64,000 bases of DNA from Blastococcus sp. TBT05-19 (GCF_003319095.1 NZ_QOHI01000001.1:248001-312000), one strand, 5' to 3'; shown: positions 12,006-24,073, numbered from the stretch's first letter. Notes: generated by a model from the letters alone, not told the origin. A program made the numbers and translations.

Positions 12006-13684
12006 CCGGGCAGCTCGACCGGGGCGAGCTCGTCGAAGAGGTCGCCGGGGCCGGGGTTGTCGGGGTGGGTCGAGCCGCCGAGGTGGTGCATCACGCCCCA
12101 CACCGCGTTCAGCGCGGTCTGCACCGCGCCCTCGGCCCAGGCCGGGGCGAACGACACGTCGTCGCCGGCGATGAAGATGCCGCGCTGCTCCGGCGGCAGG
12201 TCCCGCTGCACGAAGTGCGTGTACATCCGGTGGTTGTAGCGGTAGTGCCCCGGCAGCGCGCCCTTGAAGGCGCCCAGGAAGTAGGGGTCGTCCTCCCAGG
12301 AGACGGTGGCCGGGTCGCCCACGATGTGGCTCCGGATGTCGACGTCGGGATAGATCTTGGCCAGGGCGCCGAGCGCCAGCTCGACCCGGCGGTCCACCGA
12401 GTGCGGCAGCATCTTGAGCGAGTCCGACATCCACGAGTACGACAGGCAGATGACCGCCGGGACCCCGGGCCCGTTGTCGAACAGGTACGTGCCGCGGGTG
12501 AGCCGGTCGGTGAGCGTCATGCTCATCGTGTCGCGGCCGGTGTCGGTGCGGACGTCCTTCCAGAACGGCCGGTCGACCATGACGAAGGTCTTGGTCGACT
12601 GCATGTAGCGGGTGCGGTCCAGCGCCATCCACATGTCCTGCGAGAACAGGGCCTCGTCGCAGTCGATCTGCGTGGTGAGCAACCAGCTCTGGCAGGTCGC
12701 CACGACGGCGTCGTGCCGTCGGCTGACGCCCCAGCGGTCGCGGACGGAGAAGCTGCCGTCGTCGTTCCGGGCGATCGCCGAGACGGCCGGCCGGGTGGCA
12801 CCGCCGTGCAGCGAGGCCAGCGTCGTCCCCTCCGGCCACGGGCTCCCCGCACGGACCGGCAGGGTCCACAGGCCACGGGGGAGCTGCTCGGCGCCGCCGA
12901 CGACGAGGCGCTGGTCGGTGTCGCAGTCGGTCAGGACGACGCGCAGGATCTCCAGCATCGAGTTGGGGAAGTCCGAGTCCCAGCCGCCGGTGCCGAACCC
13001 GACGACGCCGAACAGCTCCCGGTAGCGGAACGGCAGCCCGGCGAAGGCCTTCGCGCCGGCGACGAAGTCGTAGAACGTGCGGTCGTCCCACGTCGCCACC
13101 AGCTCGTCCCACAGCGCCTTGATCCGCGGCACGTCCCGACGGCGGATCGCGTCCTGGAGCTCGGTGAAGCCGATCTCCTCCAGGGCCTCGTCCCAGGCCT
13201 GCGACATGGTCGAGAAGAGCTCGGGCAGGTCCTCGATCGAGCGGCCGTAGTACGTCTCACCACCGATGTCGATGACGGTGCTGCCGGCGGCCGGGGTCAG
13301 CGGGTTGGGGAAGGGGCGGTTCTCCAGGCCGACGGCGTCGGCGTAGTGGAAGAACGACGTGCCCGACACCGGGAAGCGCATGCCGCCCATCTCCGCTGTG
13401 ACGCCGTCGGCGCCCTCGAACCGGTGGGTCCGCAACCGGCCACCGATGCGGGTGGCCTCGTAGATGACCGGCGTGAGCCCGAGGCTCATCAGCTCGTACG
13501 CCGCGACCATCCCGGACAGCCCGGCGCCCACGATCGCGACCTCCCGGCCGCGCGCCTCCTCCGGCACCGAGCCCAGACCCCGGGGGGAGGCGATCCAGTC
13601 GTCGAAGGCGAACGGGAAGTCCGGCCCGAAGATGGTCACCGGCCCCGCGGAGCGGTCCGTCTCGGGGGAGGGCAGGACGGTCAT
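12002..13684 (-). CDS. davB: L-lysine 2-monooxygenase (FAD amine oxidase family)
   Basis: A 560-residue flavoprotein, the same length as Pseudomonas DavB, which converts L-lysine and O2 to 5-aminovaleramide, CO2 and water. Seen: ITIFGPDFPFAFDDW-type N-terminus (VTIFGPDFPFAFDDW), FAD dinucleotide fold VAIVGAGLSGMVAAYEL at residue 49, GGRLRTH, ELGGMRFP-type AEMGGMRFPVSGTSF, GTGGWDSDFPNSMLEI, and the C-terminal FAD motif GIFIAGDDVSFAPAW. These are specific to the lysine/tryptophan monooxygenase branch. It is first in a two-gene operon with davA. AGAGGA lies upstream of the ATG. Downstream enzymes (davT, davD) are not in this window. Confidence 0.92.
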   Translation of the reverse strand: MTVLPSPETDRSAGPVTIFGPDFPFAFDDWIASPRGLGSVPEEARGREVAIVGAGLSGMVAAYELMSLGLTPVIYEATRIGGRLRTHRFEGADGVTAEMGGMRFPVSGTSFFHYADAVGLENRPFPNPLTPAAGSTVIDIGGETYYGRSIEDLPELFSTMSQAWDEALEEIGFTELQDAIRRRDVPRIKALWDELVATWDDRTFYDFVAGAKAFAGLPFRYRELFGVVGFGTGGWDSDFPNSMLEILRVVLTDCDTDQRLVVGGAEQLPRGLWTLPVRAGSPWPEGTTLASLHGGATRPAVSAIARNDDGSFSVRDRWGVSRRHDAVVATCQSWLLTTQIDCDEALFSQDMWMALDRTRYMQSTKTFVMVDRPFWKDVRTDTGRDTMSMTLTDRLTRGTYLFDNGPGVPAVICLSYSWMSDSLKMLPHSVDRRVELALGALAKIYPDVDIRSHIVGDPATVSWEDDPYFLGAFKGALPGHYRYNHRMYTHFVQRDLPPEQRGIFIAGDDVSFAPAWAEGAVQTALNAVWGVMHHLGGSTHPDNPGPGDLFDELAPVELPG

Positions 13685-13793
13685 CGACAGGTGTTCCTCT
13701 CGGGTCGGTCGGGGTCGGCGGGGCGCGGTACCGGCACGGCCGAAGCATGCCGCCGCGCCTCGGCGCCGTGCGGGAGGTGCGGGGGGCGGGTGC

Positions 13794-15386
13794 TCAGAAG
13801 TCCTTCTTCAGCCGCATCCGCAGCGGGCGGCCGTCGGGGTCGTCGAGCAGGCGGTACACCGGCGTCGCCCACAGGCGGGTGAACCAGGGCAGCTTCTCCG
13901 CCTGGTGCCGGCGCACCCGGCCCGGCGGGCGCGGGCCCTGACGGCCGCCGGCGTGCCAGGCGTCCAGGGCGGCGGCCCGCTCCTCGAGGACCTCGACGAA
14001 GCGCCCCGGGTCGAGGACCAGCTCGTCCTCGCCGCCGTCGGGGTCCAGGTCCAGGTGCTCGCGGGCCAGGGCCAGCCGCAGGTCCCGGGCGAAGGTGCGG
14101 GCGCCGTCCCCGGTCCCCGCCGGGTCGCGGGGTTCCCGCGGGTCCAGCGTGCTGTCGAGGACCGTGCTGGACAGCTCGCTGTCGTGGGTCCAGGAGCGCC
14201 GGTTGAAGTTGTCGCTGCCGACGCTGGCCCAGGTGTCGTCGACGACGCAGACCTTCGCGTGCACGTACACCGGCGTCCCGGCGTGGTTCTCCACGTCGTA
14301 GACGTGCACCCGCCCCTGGCCGGCCCGCTGGCACATCTCGATCGCCTGCCAGCGGCCCACGTACTGCGGGCGCTCGGCGAACGCGCCGTCCTGGTCCGGG
14401 ACCCGCGGCACGACGACCACCAGGTGCAGGTCGGGGTGGTCGGCCAGCGCCTCGGCGAACAGCCGGGCCACCTCCCCCGACCACATGTACTGGTCCTCGA
14501 GGTAGATCAGCCGGCGCGCCCGCTTGATCGCCTTGGTGTAGCCCCGGGCGACCGACCGCTCGCCCCGGGGCGCGAAGTCGTACGGCGGCCGGATCGCCGG
14601 ATACGTCCGGAGGTTCTGCACGGCGTGCGGCCCGCACTCCGGGGGCGGCGGCAGCTGCGGCGGCAAGGGGTCGGCGTGCAGCCGGGCTCGGTGCAGCTTG
14701 TCGTGGACCCAGGCGAGGGGGTGGTCCTCGTCGGGGCTGTTCGGATCGTCCCAGCGCTCGCGGAAGATCGTGTCGAGCACGTGCACCGCCGGGCCGCGGA
14801 CCTGCAGCTGGACGTCGTGCCACGGCGGGGTGTCCCCGTACGCGGCGGCCATGCGCAGGGCCTGCGGGTCCCCACCGTGGTCGGCGTCGTCGCGCCGGGA
14901 GTAGCAGAGGTCGATGCCGCCGACGAACGCGATGTCCTGGGACGGGTCCTCGTCGTGCCGGAGCACCACCATCTTCTGGTGGTGGCTGCCCATGCGGCGG
15001 ATCCGCTGGTCCAGGATCACCTCGCCTCCGCCGTGCTCGATCTCCGCGTCGAGGGCACGGTTGGACTCCTTGTTCATCGTCAACTGCTCCGCGTGCGACC
15101 TCCAGACGAGCCCGCGCACGCAGACGCCGCGCTTCACCGCCTCGGTGAACAGCTCGGCCACCGTCGGCCCCCCGTCGCGCAGCAGCTCGTCGGGGTCACC
15201 GCGCCAGTCGGTGAAGAACAGGTGGTCGCCGGCGTCCAGCGCGCGGACCTCCTCGACCAGCCGCTCGAAGTAGGTCGCACCGTGCAGCAGCGGCTCGGCG
15301 AGGTTCCCCTCGGTCCAGCCAGGGATCGCGGTGGCGGCGTTCCCGCGCTCCTCGGCGCTGAGCAGCCACTGCTCCGGTGAGTCCAT
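13794..15386 (-). CDS. Phospholipase D superfamily protein
   Basis: A 530-residue protein with two HKD half-sites: H136/K138 in [10 protein letters not shown] followed by DIAFVGG, and H376/K378 in [13 protein letters not shown] followed by ASVGSDN. Both sets are intact, so phosphodiesterase or transphosphatidylation activity is expected. No signal peptide is seen at the N-terminus ([10 protein letters not shown]), suggesting a cytoplasmic location. A basic tail (RMRLKKDF) ends the protein. The start is divergent from ask with 75 bases between. Substrate is unknown; a cardiolipin-synthase role is less likely because N-terminal membrane helices are missing. Confidence 0.85.
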   Translation of the reverse strand: MDSPEQWLLSAEERGNAATAIPGWTEGNLAEPLLHGATYFERLVEEVRALDAGDHLFFTDWRGDPDELLRDGGPTVAELFTEAVKRGVCVRGLVWRSHAEQLTMNKESNRALDAEIEHGGGEVILDQRIRRMGSHHQKMVVLRHDEDPSQDIAFVGGIDLCYSRRDDADHGGDPQALRMAAAYGDTPPWHDVQLQVRGPAVHVLDTIFRERWDDPNSPDEDHPLAWVHDKLHRARLHADPLPPQLPPPPECGPHAVQNLRTYPAIRPPYDFAPRGERSVARGYTKAIKRARRLIYLEDQYMWSGEVARLFAEALADHPDLHLVVVVPRVPDQDGAFAERPQYVGRWQAIEMCQRAGQGRVHVYDVENHAGTPVYVHAKVCVVDDTWASVGSDNFNRRSWTHDSELSSTVLDSTLDPREPRDPAGTGDGARTFARDLRLALAREHLDLDPDGGEDELVLDPGRFVEVLEERAAALDAWHAGGRQGPRPPGRVRRHQAEKLPWFTRLWATPVYRLLDDPDGRPLRMRLKKDF

Positions 15387-15447
15387 CCGTCGATCTCATC
15401 CTGCGGGAACGCGCGGACGCAACCGCCGGTCGCGCGCGGTACGTCGG

Positions 15448-15453
15448 TAGCCT
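15448..15453 (+). promoter_or_regulatory. ask -10 element, leaderless type
   Basis: TAGCCT ends eight bases before the ask GTG at 15462, placing the expected transcription start at or within two bases of the start codon. No ribosome-binding sequence precedes that GTG, in agreement. Confidence 0.5.
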
Positions 15454-15461
15454 TGTGCCTC

Positions 15462-17755
<2,294 letters not shown>

Positions 17756-17777
17756 CCCGGCGGGGCATCATCACGCG

Positions 17778-18266
17778 GTGACGACCCACGAGCCGGAGCC
17801 CGACGAGCTGCCCGACGTCCCGCAGCCCGGCTGGCCCGGGCCCGACCGCTACACCCTGCTCGCCATGGTGGAGCTCGACGAGGCCCTGGACGCCGACGTG
17901 CGGGTGGACGCCGCCCACGCCGTCGTCAGCGACGGGGTCGTCCGGGCGTTCGGTCCGCGGTGGAACGAGTGGCTCGCCCAGGCGCTGGCGGCCGAGGGCG
18001 TGGACCCCGGGGACCTCGCCGCCCTGCTGCGCGACGACGAGCTCGCCGAGCGCGTGGTGCGGCGCATGCGGGACCGGATGCGTGCGGACGACGACGCGCC
18101 GGACCTGCCGGACGAGGAGTTCGGCTGGTACGCCTACGCACCCGGCGACCCGGCCGGCTCCCGGGAGGCGTTCCGCCGCGCGGTCAGGCGGCGGGCGCAG
18201 ACCGCCCGGCACGCGCTGCTGGCGCCCCGCCGGCCGCGGGTGGCCGGCCGGCGGGACGAGCGCTGA
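17778..18266 (+). CDS. Hypothetical acidic protein
   Basis: A 162-residue protein not recognised. It is acidic and Pro-rich at the N-terminus (EPEPDELPDVPQPGWPGPD), mostly helical in the middle (VELDEALDADVRVDAAHAV) and Arg-rich at the C-terminus. No signal peptide or membrane helix is seen. GTG at 17778 is 23 bases after asd, so it may be the last gene of the ask-asd transcript. An upstream extension in the same frame is open but overlaps asd. It is convergent with the S9 peptidase. Confidence 0.6.
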   Translation: MTTHEPEPDELPDVPQPGWPGPDRYTLLAMVELDEALDADVRVDAAHAVVSDGVVRAFGPRWNEWLAQALAAEGVDPGDLAALLRDDELAERVVRRMRDRMRADDDAPDLPDEEFGWYAYAPGDPAGSREAFRRAVRRRAQTARHALLAPRRPRVAGRRDER

Positions 18267-18294
18267 CCTCGACCGCTCACCCGAGCCGAGGGGG

Positions 18295-20091
18295 CTACGG
18301 CTGCACGTGGCGCAGGGCGAAGGAGAGCGCGACCTCGACCTGGCGGATGGTCTCCTCGATCACCAGCGAGCCGTGGCCGGCGTCGAACCGGTACACCTCG
18401 TGCGGCTTCTCCAGCCGCTCGAGCTCGCCCAGGTAGTTGTCGATCTGCCGGATGGGGCAGCGCGGGTCGTTCGCGCCCGCGACCACCAGCACCGGCGCGG
18501 CGACGGCGTCGACGTAGGTGATGGGGGAGGAGCGCACGTAGACGTCGCGCTTCTGCTCCGGTGAGCCGCCGAACAGCGCGCGGTCGTAGGCCCGCAGGCC
18601 CTCCATCTCGTCCTCGTAGGCGGCCAGGTAGTCCGCCACCGGCACCTCGGCGATGCCGGCCGCCCAGCGCTCGGGCTGCGTGCCGAGGCCGAGGAGCGTG
18701 AGGAAGCCGCCCCAGGAGCCACCGGTCAGGATCGCCCGCCGCGGGTCCACGACCCCCTCGGCGACCAGCGCGTCGTACACCGCGCCGATGTCCTCCAGCT
18801 CGGTGAGCCCCGGCCGGCCGGTCAGCGCGTCGCGCCAGGTCGAGCCGTAGCCGGTGGAGCCGCGGTAGTTCACGTGCACGACGGCGTAGCCCGCGTCGAC
18901 GTAGGCGGCGCGACGGGCGCGGTAGGAGTCGTCGTCGGCAGCCTCCGGACCGCCGTGGACCAGGAAGGCGGTGGCGTGCGGCCCGTCGCCGGCCGGGCGC
19001 ACCAGCAGCGCGTGCACGTCCCCGCCCGGGCCGGGCACCCAGCGGTCCTCGACCGGGTAGGCCGGAGGCGGCTCCTCGTCGGACGCCGAGAGCACCACCG
19101 GGCCGTCGGCGCGGCGGATCACCGGGGGCAGCTCGGAGTTCGACCAGGCCAGCTCGACGGTGCCGTCGGGGCGGGCGGTGGCGCCGCGGACCACACCCGG
19201 CGGGGTGTCCAGCTTCTCCAGCGTGCCGGTGGCCAGGTCGTAGCGGTAGACCTCGCTGCGCGCGGCGTGGTCGTGGCCCACCAGCAGCGCGGAGCCGTCG
19301 GGGTACCAGCCGGCGGTCACGTCACCGGGCAGGTCGAGCACGAGCTCGGTCTCGGTGCCGGCCTCGACGTCCCAGATCAGGAGCTCCTCGCGGCCGCGGC
19401 GCTCGTGCCCGACCAGCAGGCGCCGGTCGCCGGGCAGCGGCGCGAACTCCAGCGCGTGCAGGCCCAGGCCCTCGCCGTCCCACTTCTCGGCCACCACCGA
19501 GTCGTCGGCGGTGCGGAGCACGCGGAGGGCCGGGTAGCGCGGGTCGCCGTTCTCCGAGTGCGAGAGGACGAGCAGCTCGTCGTCGTGGGTCAGGGCGTCG
19601 ACCGACGCCGGGTCGGCGTGCCGGTAGACGACCCGCGGCGTCCCGCCGTGCGGCGCCAGCCAGAGCTCGCTGCCGTCGTCGGTGCTGCGGCCGATGGCGA
19701 CCAGCGAGCGGCCGACCTCCAGGCCCGCCGGGTAGGCGGCCCCGACCTCGGCGACGGCCACCGTGTCCTCGCCGCCGGCGAACGGCTGGGTCATCCAGAC
19801 GCCGAACTCGTCGCCGTCGGTGTCGGCGAACCACCAGATCGTCTCGCCGTCGGGGCTCAGCGTGCCGATGAGCGTGCCGTTGGGCCGGTCGGTGGCCTGC
19901 CGGTGGGTGTCGGTCTCCCGGTCCCAGGCATACTGCTCGACGACGCCGCTGACGTCGGAGGAGTACAGGTTGCGGTGCGGCGCGTCCTCGGCCCAGTCCG
20001 GGAGCGAGACCCGCGGTGCCCGGAACCGGGCCTGCCAGCGGGCGGTGACCTCGGGGGACAGGGCAGGGACGGTGCTGGGCTCGACGCTCAC
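18295..20091 (-). CDS. S9 family (prolyl oligopeptidase-type) serine peptidase
   Basis: A 598-residue protein with an N-terminal beta-propeller-like region (to about residue 340) and a C-terminal alpha/beta hydrolase domain. The triad is visible: S459 in GGSWGGFLT, D542 in GANDPRCPI, H573 in DAGHGSL. The oxyanion-loop motif FLVHGGPEA also fits acylaminoacyl-peptidase or dipeptidyl-peptidase relatives. No signal peptide is seen, so it is likely cytoplasmic. Start GTG at 20091 (VSVEPSTVPAL) is chosen; CAAGAT lies six bases upstream and may be a leaderless -10. Further upstream in-frame codons overlap the MFS promoter region. Confidence 0.9.
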   Translation of the reverse strand: MSVEPSTVPALSPEVTARWQARFRAPRVSLPDWAEDAPHRNLYSSDVSGVVEQYAWDRETDTHRQATDRPNGTLIGTLSPDGETIWWFADTDGDEFGVWMTQPFAGGEDTVAVAEVGAAYPAGLEVGRSLVAIGRSTDDGSELWLAPHGGTPRVVYRHADPASVDALTHDDELLVLSHSENGDPRYPALRVLRTADDSVVAEKWDGEGLGLHALEFAPLPGDRRLLVGHERRGREELLIWDVEAGTETELVLDLPGDVTAGWYPDGSALLVGHDHAARSEVYRYDLATGTLEKLDTPPGVVRGATARPDGTVELAWSNSELPPVIRRADGPVVLSASDEEPPPAYPVEDRWVPGPGGDVHALLVRPAGDGPHATAFLVHGGPEAADDDSYRARRAAYVDAGYAVVHVNYRGSTGYGSTWRDALTGRPGLTELEDIGAVYDALVAEGVVDPRRAILTGGSWGGFLTLLGLGTQPERWAAGIAEVPVADYLAAYEDEMEGLRAYDRALFGGSPEQKRDVYVRSSPITYVDAVAAPVLVVAGANDPRCPIRQIDNYLGELERLEKPHEVYRFDAGHGSLVIEETIRQVEVALSFALRHVQP

Positions 20092-20162
20092 CGCTCCATC
20101 TTGCCTCGCGGGCCGGCCAGAGCCCTCCAGAACGGCGTGCGCGGCCATGCGTCCGCCGTCAT

Positions 20163-20242
20163 TTGACGCACGAACAGGCCTTGACGGCGCTTTGTGTGAT
20201 CCGGACCATACGTACACCGGACTTCTGTCCGCTTGACGGACA
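20163..20242 (+). promoter_or_regulatory. Promoter/operator region of the MFS gene
   Basis: TTGACG occurs three times (20163-20168, 20181-20186, 20233-20238), and TGTCCG-N5-CGGACA forms a perfect inverted repeat at 20226-20242. The region has noticeably lower GC than its surroundings. A candidate -10 (ACCATA at 20205-20210) sits 18 bases from the middle TTGACG. The palindrome would lie just downstream of that start, a typical repressor position. The regulator is not identified. Confidence 0.4.
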
Positions 20243-20273
20243 CCCCACTCGATCGACCACGTCAGGAGCGGCC

Positions 20274-21545
20274 ATGTCAGTACCCACCACGAGCGCACCC
20301 GAGCCGGTGCGCGTCGACCAGGACGCGCGGAAGGGCGCCGCGGCCGTGGCGATCGGCTTCGCCGTGCTCTGCCTCTCCTACATGCTCAACGCGATGGACC
20401 GGCAGGTCTTCTACCCGCTCCTGCCGCAGATCCGCGAGGAGTACGGGTTCTCGCTCGACCAGTCGGGTCTCCTGGCCACCGGGTTCACGCTCGGCATCGC
20501 GCTGACCGGGCTCCCGGCCGGGTACCTGCTCGACCGGCTCTCCCGCAAGATGATCATCGTCGTCAGCGTCGTCGTGTACTCGCTCGGCACGCTGGCGATC
20601 CCGCTCTCCGCGGGCTTCGGCGACATGGCGGTCTACCGGCTGGTCTCCGGCGTCGGCGAGGGCGTGCAGGCCACCGCGATCTACGCCGTGATCGGCGCCT
20701 ACTTCTTCCACAAGCGCGCACTGGCCGCGGGCTTCATCGGCGTCGCGTTCGGTCTCGGTGTCTTCCTCGGCCCGATCATCGGGCAGGCCTTCGCCGAGTC
20801 GGCCGACTCGTGGCGGGCGCCGTTCGTCGTCTTCGGCGTCGCCGGGCTGGTCATGGCCGTCATCCTGTTCGTCACCGTGCCCCGCTGGATGAGCGAGGCG
20901 GTCGCCGGACGCTCCGGGACGGCCGACACGGCGTCCTACGAGCACATCCCCGCCAGCCCCTGGAACCGCGGCACCCTCGGCATCGGGATCGCCTCGGCCA
21001 TCTCCGGGCTGGTCTTCTACGGGTTCCTCGGGCTCTACCCGACGTTCCTGCGCGAGGAGCTGGCCTTCGAGCCGGCCCAGATCGCGCTGGCCGCCTCGCT
21101 CGTGGGCTTCGGTGCGATGACCGCCCTCCCGGTGGGCTACCTGGCCGACCGCTACGACCAGCGGCTGCTGCTGGCGGTGGGCTTCGTCGGCTCGTCGCTG
21201 ACCGCGCTGGCGGCCTACCGGTTCGCCGACGGTGTGACGGCGCAGTACCTGCTTGCCTTCCTGATGGGCGCCTTCGCCAGCGGCGTGCTGTTCACCAACT
21301 GCACGACGGCGATGCAGCGCGCGGTCCGTCCCGAGCAGGTCGGGCGGGGCGCGGGCCTCTTCATGCTCACGTACTACGTGGCGGCGGCCTTCTCCGGGCT
21401 GCTGTTCGCCCGGCTGGTCGGGAGCATGGGCTGGGACGGCGCGGGCCTGGTCCAGCTGACGCTGCTGCCGCTCGTCGGCATCGCGGCCCTGGCGCTGGTC
21501 GACCCGCGGCGGATGAACGTGCCGCCCAAGGTCGCCCGCGCCTGA
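20274..21545 (+). CDS. Major facilitator superfamily transporter
   Basis: A 423-residue membrane protein with twelve predicted helices. The motif-A-like loop GYLLDRLSRKMII lies after helix 2, and a second copy GYLADRYDQRLLL follows helix 8. Helix 1 contains LNAMDRQVFYPLLPQI, typical of the sugar-phosphate/aromatic-acid/spinster-like MFS branches. The substrate cannot be assigned. ATG at 20274 has AGGAG seven bases upstream; the longer frame reaching 20163 runs through the promoter and is rejected. A perfect bidirectional hairpin follows. Confidence 0.85.
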   Translation: MSVPTTSAPEPVRVDQDARKGAAAVAIGFAVLCLSYMLNAMDRQVFYPLLPQIREEYGFSLDQSGLLATGFTLGIALTGLPAGYLLDRLSRKMIIVVSVVVYSLGTLAIPLSAGFGDMAVYRLVSGVGEGVQATAIYAVIGAYFFHKRALAAGFIGVAFGLGVFLGPIIGQAFAESADSWRAPFVVFGVAGLVMAVILFVTVPRWMSEAVAGRSGTADTASYEHIPASPWNRGTLGIGIASAISGLVFYGFLGLYPTFLREELAFEPAQIALAASLVGFGAMTALPVGYLADRYDQRLLLAVGFVGSSLTALAAYRFADGVTAQYLLAFLMGAFASGVLFTNCTTAMQRAVRPEQVGRGAGLFMLTYYVAAAFSGLLFARLVGSMGWDGAGLVQLTLLPLVGIAALALVDPRRMNVPPKVARA

Positions 21546-21559
21546 CGCGGCACCCCGGC

Positions 21560-21590
21560 GGTGACCGGCCCTCGCCGAGGGCCGGTCACC
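21560..21590. terminator. Bidirectional terminator
   Basis: A perfect 14-base stem (GGTGACCGGCCCTC and GAGGGCCGGTCACC) encloses a 3-base loop, between the MFS gene and the convergent CNNM gene whose stop codon lies in the right arm. Confidence 0.8.
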
Positions 21591-22680
21591 GCCCTCCCGC
21601 GCCCGCGCCGGACACCGCGGCGGAGGTGCGGTCCTGGCGCTCGTCCACCCGGCGGCGCTCGGCGGCGGCGTCGCGGACGTCGCCGATCAGCTGCTCCAGC
21701 ACGTCCTCGAGCGCCACCACCCCGCCGGCCCCGCCCTCCACCAGGCCCAGGTGCGCCCCGGCCTTGCGCATGGCGGCCAGCACCTCCGGCAGGGCCTCGT
21801 CGGCACGCAGCTCGACGAAGGGCAGCACGTCCCGGTCGGGGACCGGTGAGTCGCGGCGGTCGGCCGGCACGTCGAGCACGTCCTTCACGTGCACGAAGCC
21901 CACCAGCGCGCCGTCCTCCGCGCGCACCGGGTACCGGCTGAAGCCGAACTCGGCCACCGTGGCCTCGAGCTCCCGCGGCGTGATGCTGCGGGGCACGGTG
22001 ACCAGCTTGTCCACCGGCAGCAGCACCGACGACAGGTCGGTCTGCTCGAAGGAGAGCGCCCCGGCGGCCAGCTCGCCCATCTCCGTCCCGAGGATCCCCT
22101 CGCGCTGGGACTGCGTGACCATCGAGCGGATCTCGGTCTCGTCGAAGCTGGCCGCGACCTCGTCGGTCGGCTGCACCCCGAACAGCCGCACGAAGCCGTT
22201 CGCGATGGTGTTGAAGAACCAGATGAACGGCTTGAGCAGGCGCACCATCACCGCCAGCGGGGGGCCGAGGACCAACGCCGCCCGGTCGGGACCGGCGAGC
22301 GTGATGTTCTTGGGCACCATCTCGCCGAGCACCATGTGCAGCACGGTGACCAGCGAGAGCGCGATCGCCAGCGAGATCGGGTGCAGCAGCGCGTCGGGCA
22401 CGTGCGCAGCGTGCAGCGGGACCTCGATCAGGTGGGCCACGGCGGGCTCGCCGACGGCGCCCAGACCCAGCGAGCACAGCGTGATGCCCAGCTGGGCGCC
22501 GGCCATCATCTGCGAGACGTTCCGCATCGCGGCGAGCGTCTTGACCGCCCGCGGCGACCCGTCCGCGGCCCGCGCCTCGATCTGGGCGGCGCGGGCGGAG
22601 ACCAGGGCGAACTCCGCGGCCACGAAGAAGGCGTTGCCCAGCAGCAGGACGACCAGGATCAGCAGGCTCACGACGTTCAT
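21586..22680 (-). CDS. CNNM/CorC-type transporter-associated membrane protein (DUF21 + CBS)
   Basis: A 364-residue protein. A DUF21 domain with N-terminal helices (VVSLLILVVLLLGNAFFVAAE) covers about residues 1-190, and a CBS pair about 200-330 (FGFSRYPVR and GVVALEDVLEQLIGD). Family members are called hemolysin C-like but are linked to Mg2+/Co2+ efflux. It lacks the C-terminal CorC_HlyC domain carried by the upstream paralogue and ends in an Arg-rich tail. Its ATG overlaps the paralogue's stop, so the pair is co-translated and may form a heteromer. Confidence 0.88.
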   Translation of the reverse strand: MNVVSLLILVVLLLGNAFFVAAEFALVSARAAQIEARAADGSPRAVKTLAAMRNVSQMMAGAQLGITLCSLGLGAVGEPAVAHLIEVPLHAAHVPDALLHPISLAIALSLVTVLHMVLGEMVPKNITLAGPDRAALVLGPPLAVMVRLLKPFIWFFNTIANGFVRLFGVQPTDEVAASFDETEIRSMVTQSQREGILGTEMGELAAGALSFEQTDLSSVLLPVDKLVTVPRSITPRELEATVAEFGFSRYPVRAEDGALVGFVHVKDVLDVPADRRDSPVPDRDVLPFVELRADEALPEVLAAMRKAGAHLGLVEGGAGGVVALEDVLEQLIGDVRDAAAERRRVDERQDRTSAAVSGAGAGGR

Positions 22681-24026
22681 GCCGCCACCTCCTCGCGGGT
22701 GGCAGGGGCGTCGGCGGCGTCGTCGTCCGGCGGATCGGGCACCCGGCGGGCCACGACGCGGGCGACCCGGCGTCCCTGCACCGTCTCGACGGTGAGCTCG
22801 ACGCCGTCGACGGGGACGACGTCCCCTTCCTGCGGCAGCCGCTGGAGCCGGTCGGTGAGGAAGCCGGCCAGCGTCTCGTACCGGCCCTCGGGAACGGCGA
22901 TGCCCGTTCGTTCCTGCACCTCGTCGGGGCGCAGCAGCCCGGAGAGCACCCAGGTGTCGGCGTCCACCCGCCGCAGCGCGCGCAGCGGCCGGTCGGTCTC
23001 GTCCGCGATCTCCCCGACGAGCTCCTCCACGATGTCCTCCAGGGTGACCACGCCGTGGGTGGCGCCCCACTCGTCGACCACCAGGGCCAGCTGGAGGCCC
23101 TGGTCCCGCAGCAGGTCCAGCAGCCGCTCCAGCTGCATCGACGACGGGACGGCGAGCACCGGCGCGGCCAGCTCGCCGGCGGTGCGCACGCCCCGCTCGG
23201 CCTCCGGGACGGCGACCGCGTGCTTCACGTGCACGACGCCGGTGACCTCGTCCAGGTCGGAGCCGTAGACCGGGAAGCGGGAGTTGCCCGACTCCACCGC
23301 GGCGGCGATGACGTCGGCCGCGGTGGCGCTGGCCCGCAGCGTCCACAGCTGCGTGCGCGGCGTCATCACGTCGGTGGCGAACTTGGCGCCGAGCTTGAGC
23401 GAGCGCTGCAGCAGGCGGGCGGCCACGGGGGAGAGGTCGCCCTCCTCCGCCGAGCGGCGGGCGACGGCGGCGAGCTCGTCGGCGTCGCGTGCGGTGTCCA
23501 GCTCCTCGCGCGGCTCGAAGCCCAGCCGCCGGACGATCGCGTTGGCCAGCCGCTGCAGCGACCCCACCACCGGCCGGGTGACCCGGGTGAACGCCCGCAT
23601 CCCGGGCGCGATGACGCCGGCGACGGCCAGCGGGTTGGCGATCGCCAGGTTCTTGGGCCCCAGCTCGCCCAGCAGCATCTGCAGGGTGGTCGCCAGCGCG
23701 ATGGCCAGCCCGTAGGAGACCGCGGTGACCGACCCGCCGGTGAGACCCGCCGACTCCAGCGGTCCGCGCAGCAGCTGGCCGATGGCCGGCTCGGCGAGGT
23801 AGCCCACGACCAGGGTGGTGATCGTGATGCCGAACTGCGCGGCGGACAGCTGGGTGGACAGCGACGACAGCGCGCGGACGACGCTGCGGCCCCGGCGGTC
23901 ACCGGAGGCGGCGGCCTGCTCGGCCCGCCCCCGGTCCACGGTCGTGAGGGAGAACTCCGCCGCGACGAAGAACCCGGTGAACACCGTCAGGAGGACGGCG
24001 GCGAGGAGGAGCAGCCATTCGGTCAT
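22677..24026 (-). CDS. CNNM/CorC-type membrane protein with CorC_HlyC domain
   Basis: A 449-residue paralogue of the next gene. DUF21 helices (LLLLAAVLLTVFTGFFVAAE at the N-terminus), a CBS pair near residues 210-330 (GNSRFPVYGSDLDEV, GVVTLEDIVEELVGEI), and a C-terminal CorC_HlyC domain (RYETLAGFLTDRLQRLP, then DGVELTVETVQGRR) are all present. Predicted cation-efflux component in the plasma membrane. Start ATG at 24026; the tRNA-Pro terminator lies upstream on the same strand. An acidic tail follows the last domain. Confidence 0.9.
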   Translation of the reverse strand: MTEWLLLLAAVLLTVFTGFFVAAEFSLTTVDRGRAEQAAASGDRRGRSVVRALSSLSTQLSAAQFGITITTLVVGYLAEPAIGQLLRGPLESAGLTGGSVTAVSYGLAIALATTLQMLLGELGPKNLAIANPLAVAGVIAPGMRAFTRVTRPVVGSLQRLANAIVRRLGFEPREELDTARDADELAAVARRSAEEGDLSPVAARLLQRSLKLGAKFATDVMTPRTQLWTLRASATAADVIAAAVESGNSRFPVYGSDLDEVTGVVHVKHAVAVPEAERGVRTAGELAAPVLAVPSSMQLERLLDLLRDQGLQLALVVDEWGATHGVVTLEDIVEELVGEIADETDRPLRALRRVDADTWVLSGLLRPDEVQERTGIAVPEGRYETLAGFLTDRLQRLPQEGDVVPVDGVELTVETVQGRRVARVVARRVPDPPDDDAADAPATREEVAA

Positions 24027-24073
24027 CGCGGCAGACGGTGCCCCTGCCGCGACCTGTCCAACCCCGGGAACGA

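Noticed and set aside
12065-13882. A 605-codon plus-strand frame opposite davB
   Set aside because: Antisense shadow; davB matches a characterised enzyme along its full length.
21586-24026. Hemolysin genes as virulence factors
   Set aside because: The hemolysin name for DUF21-CBS proteins is historical; the domains indicate cation-transport proteins.
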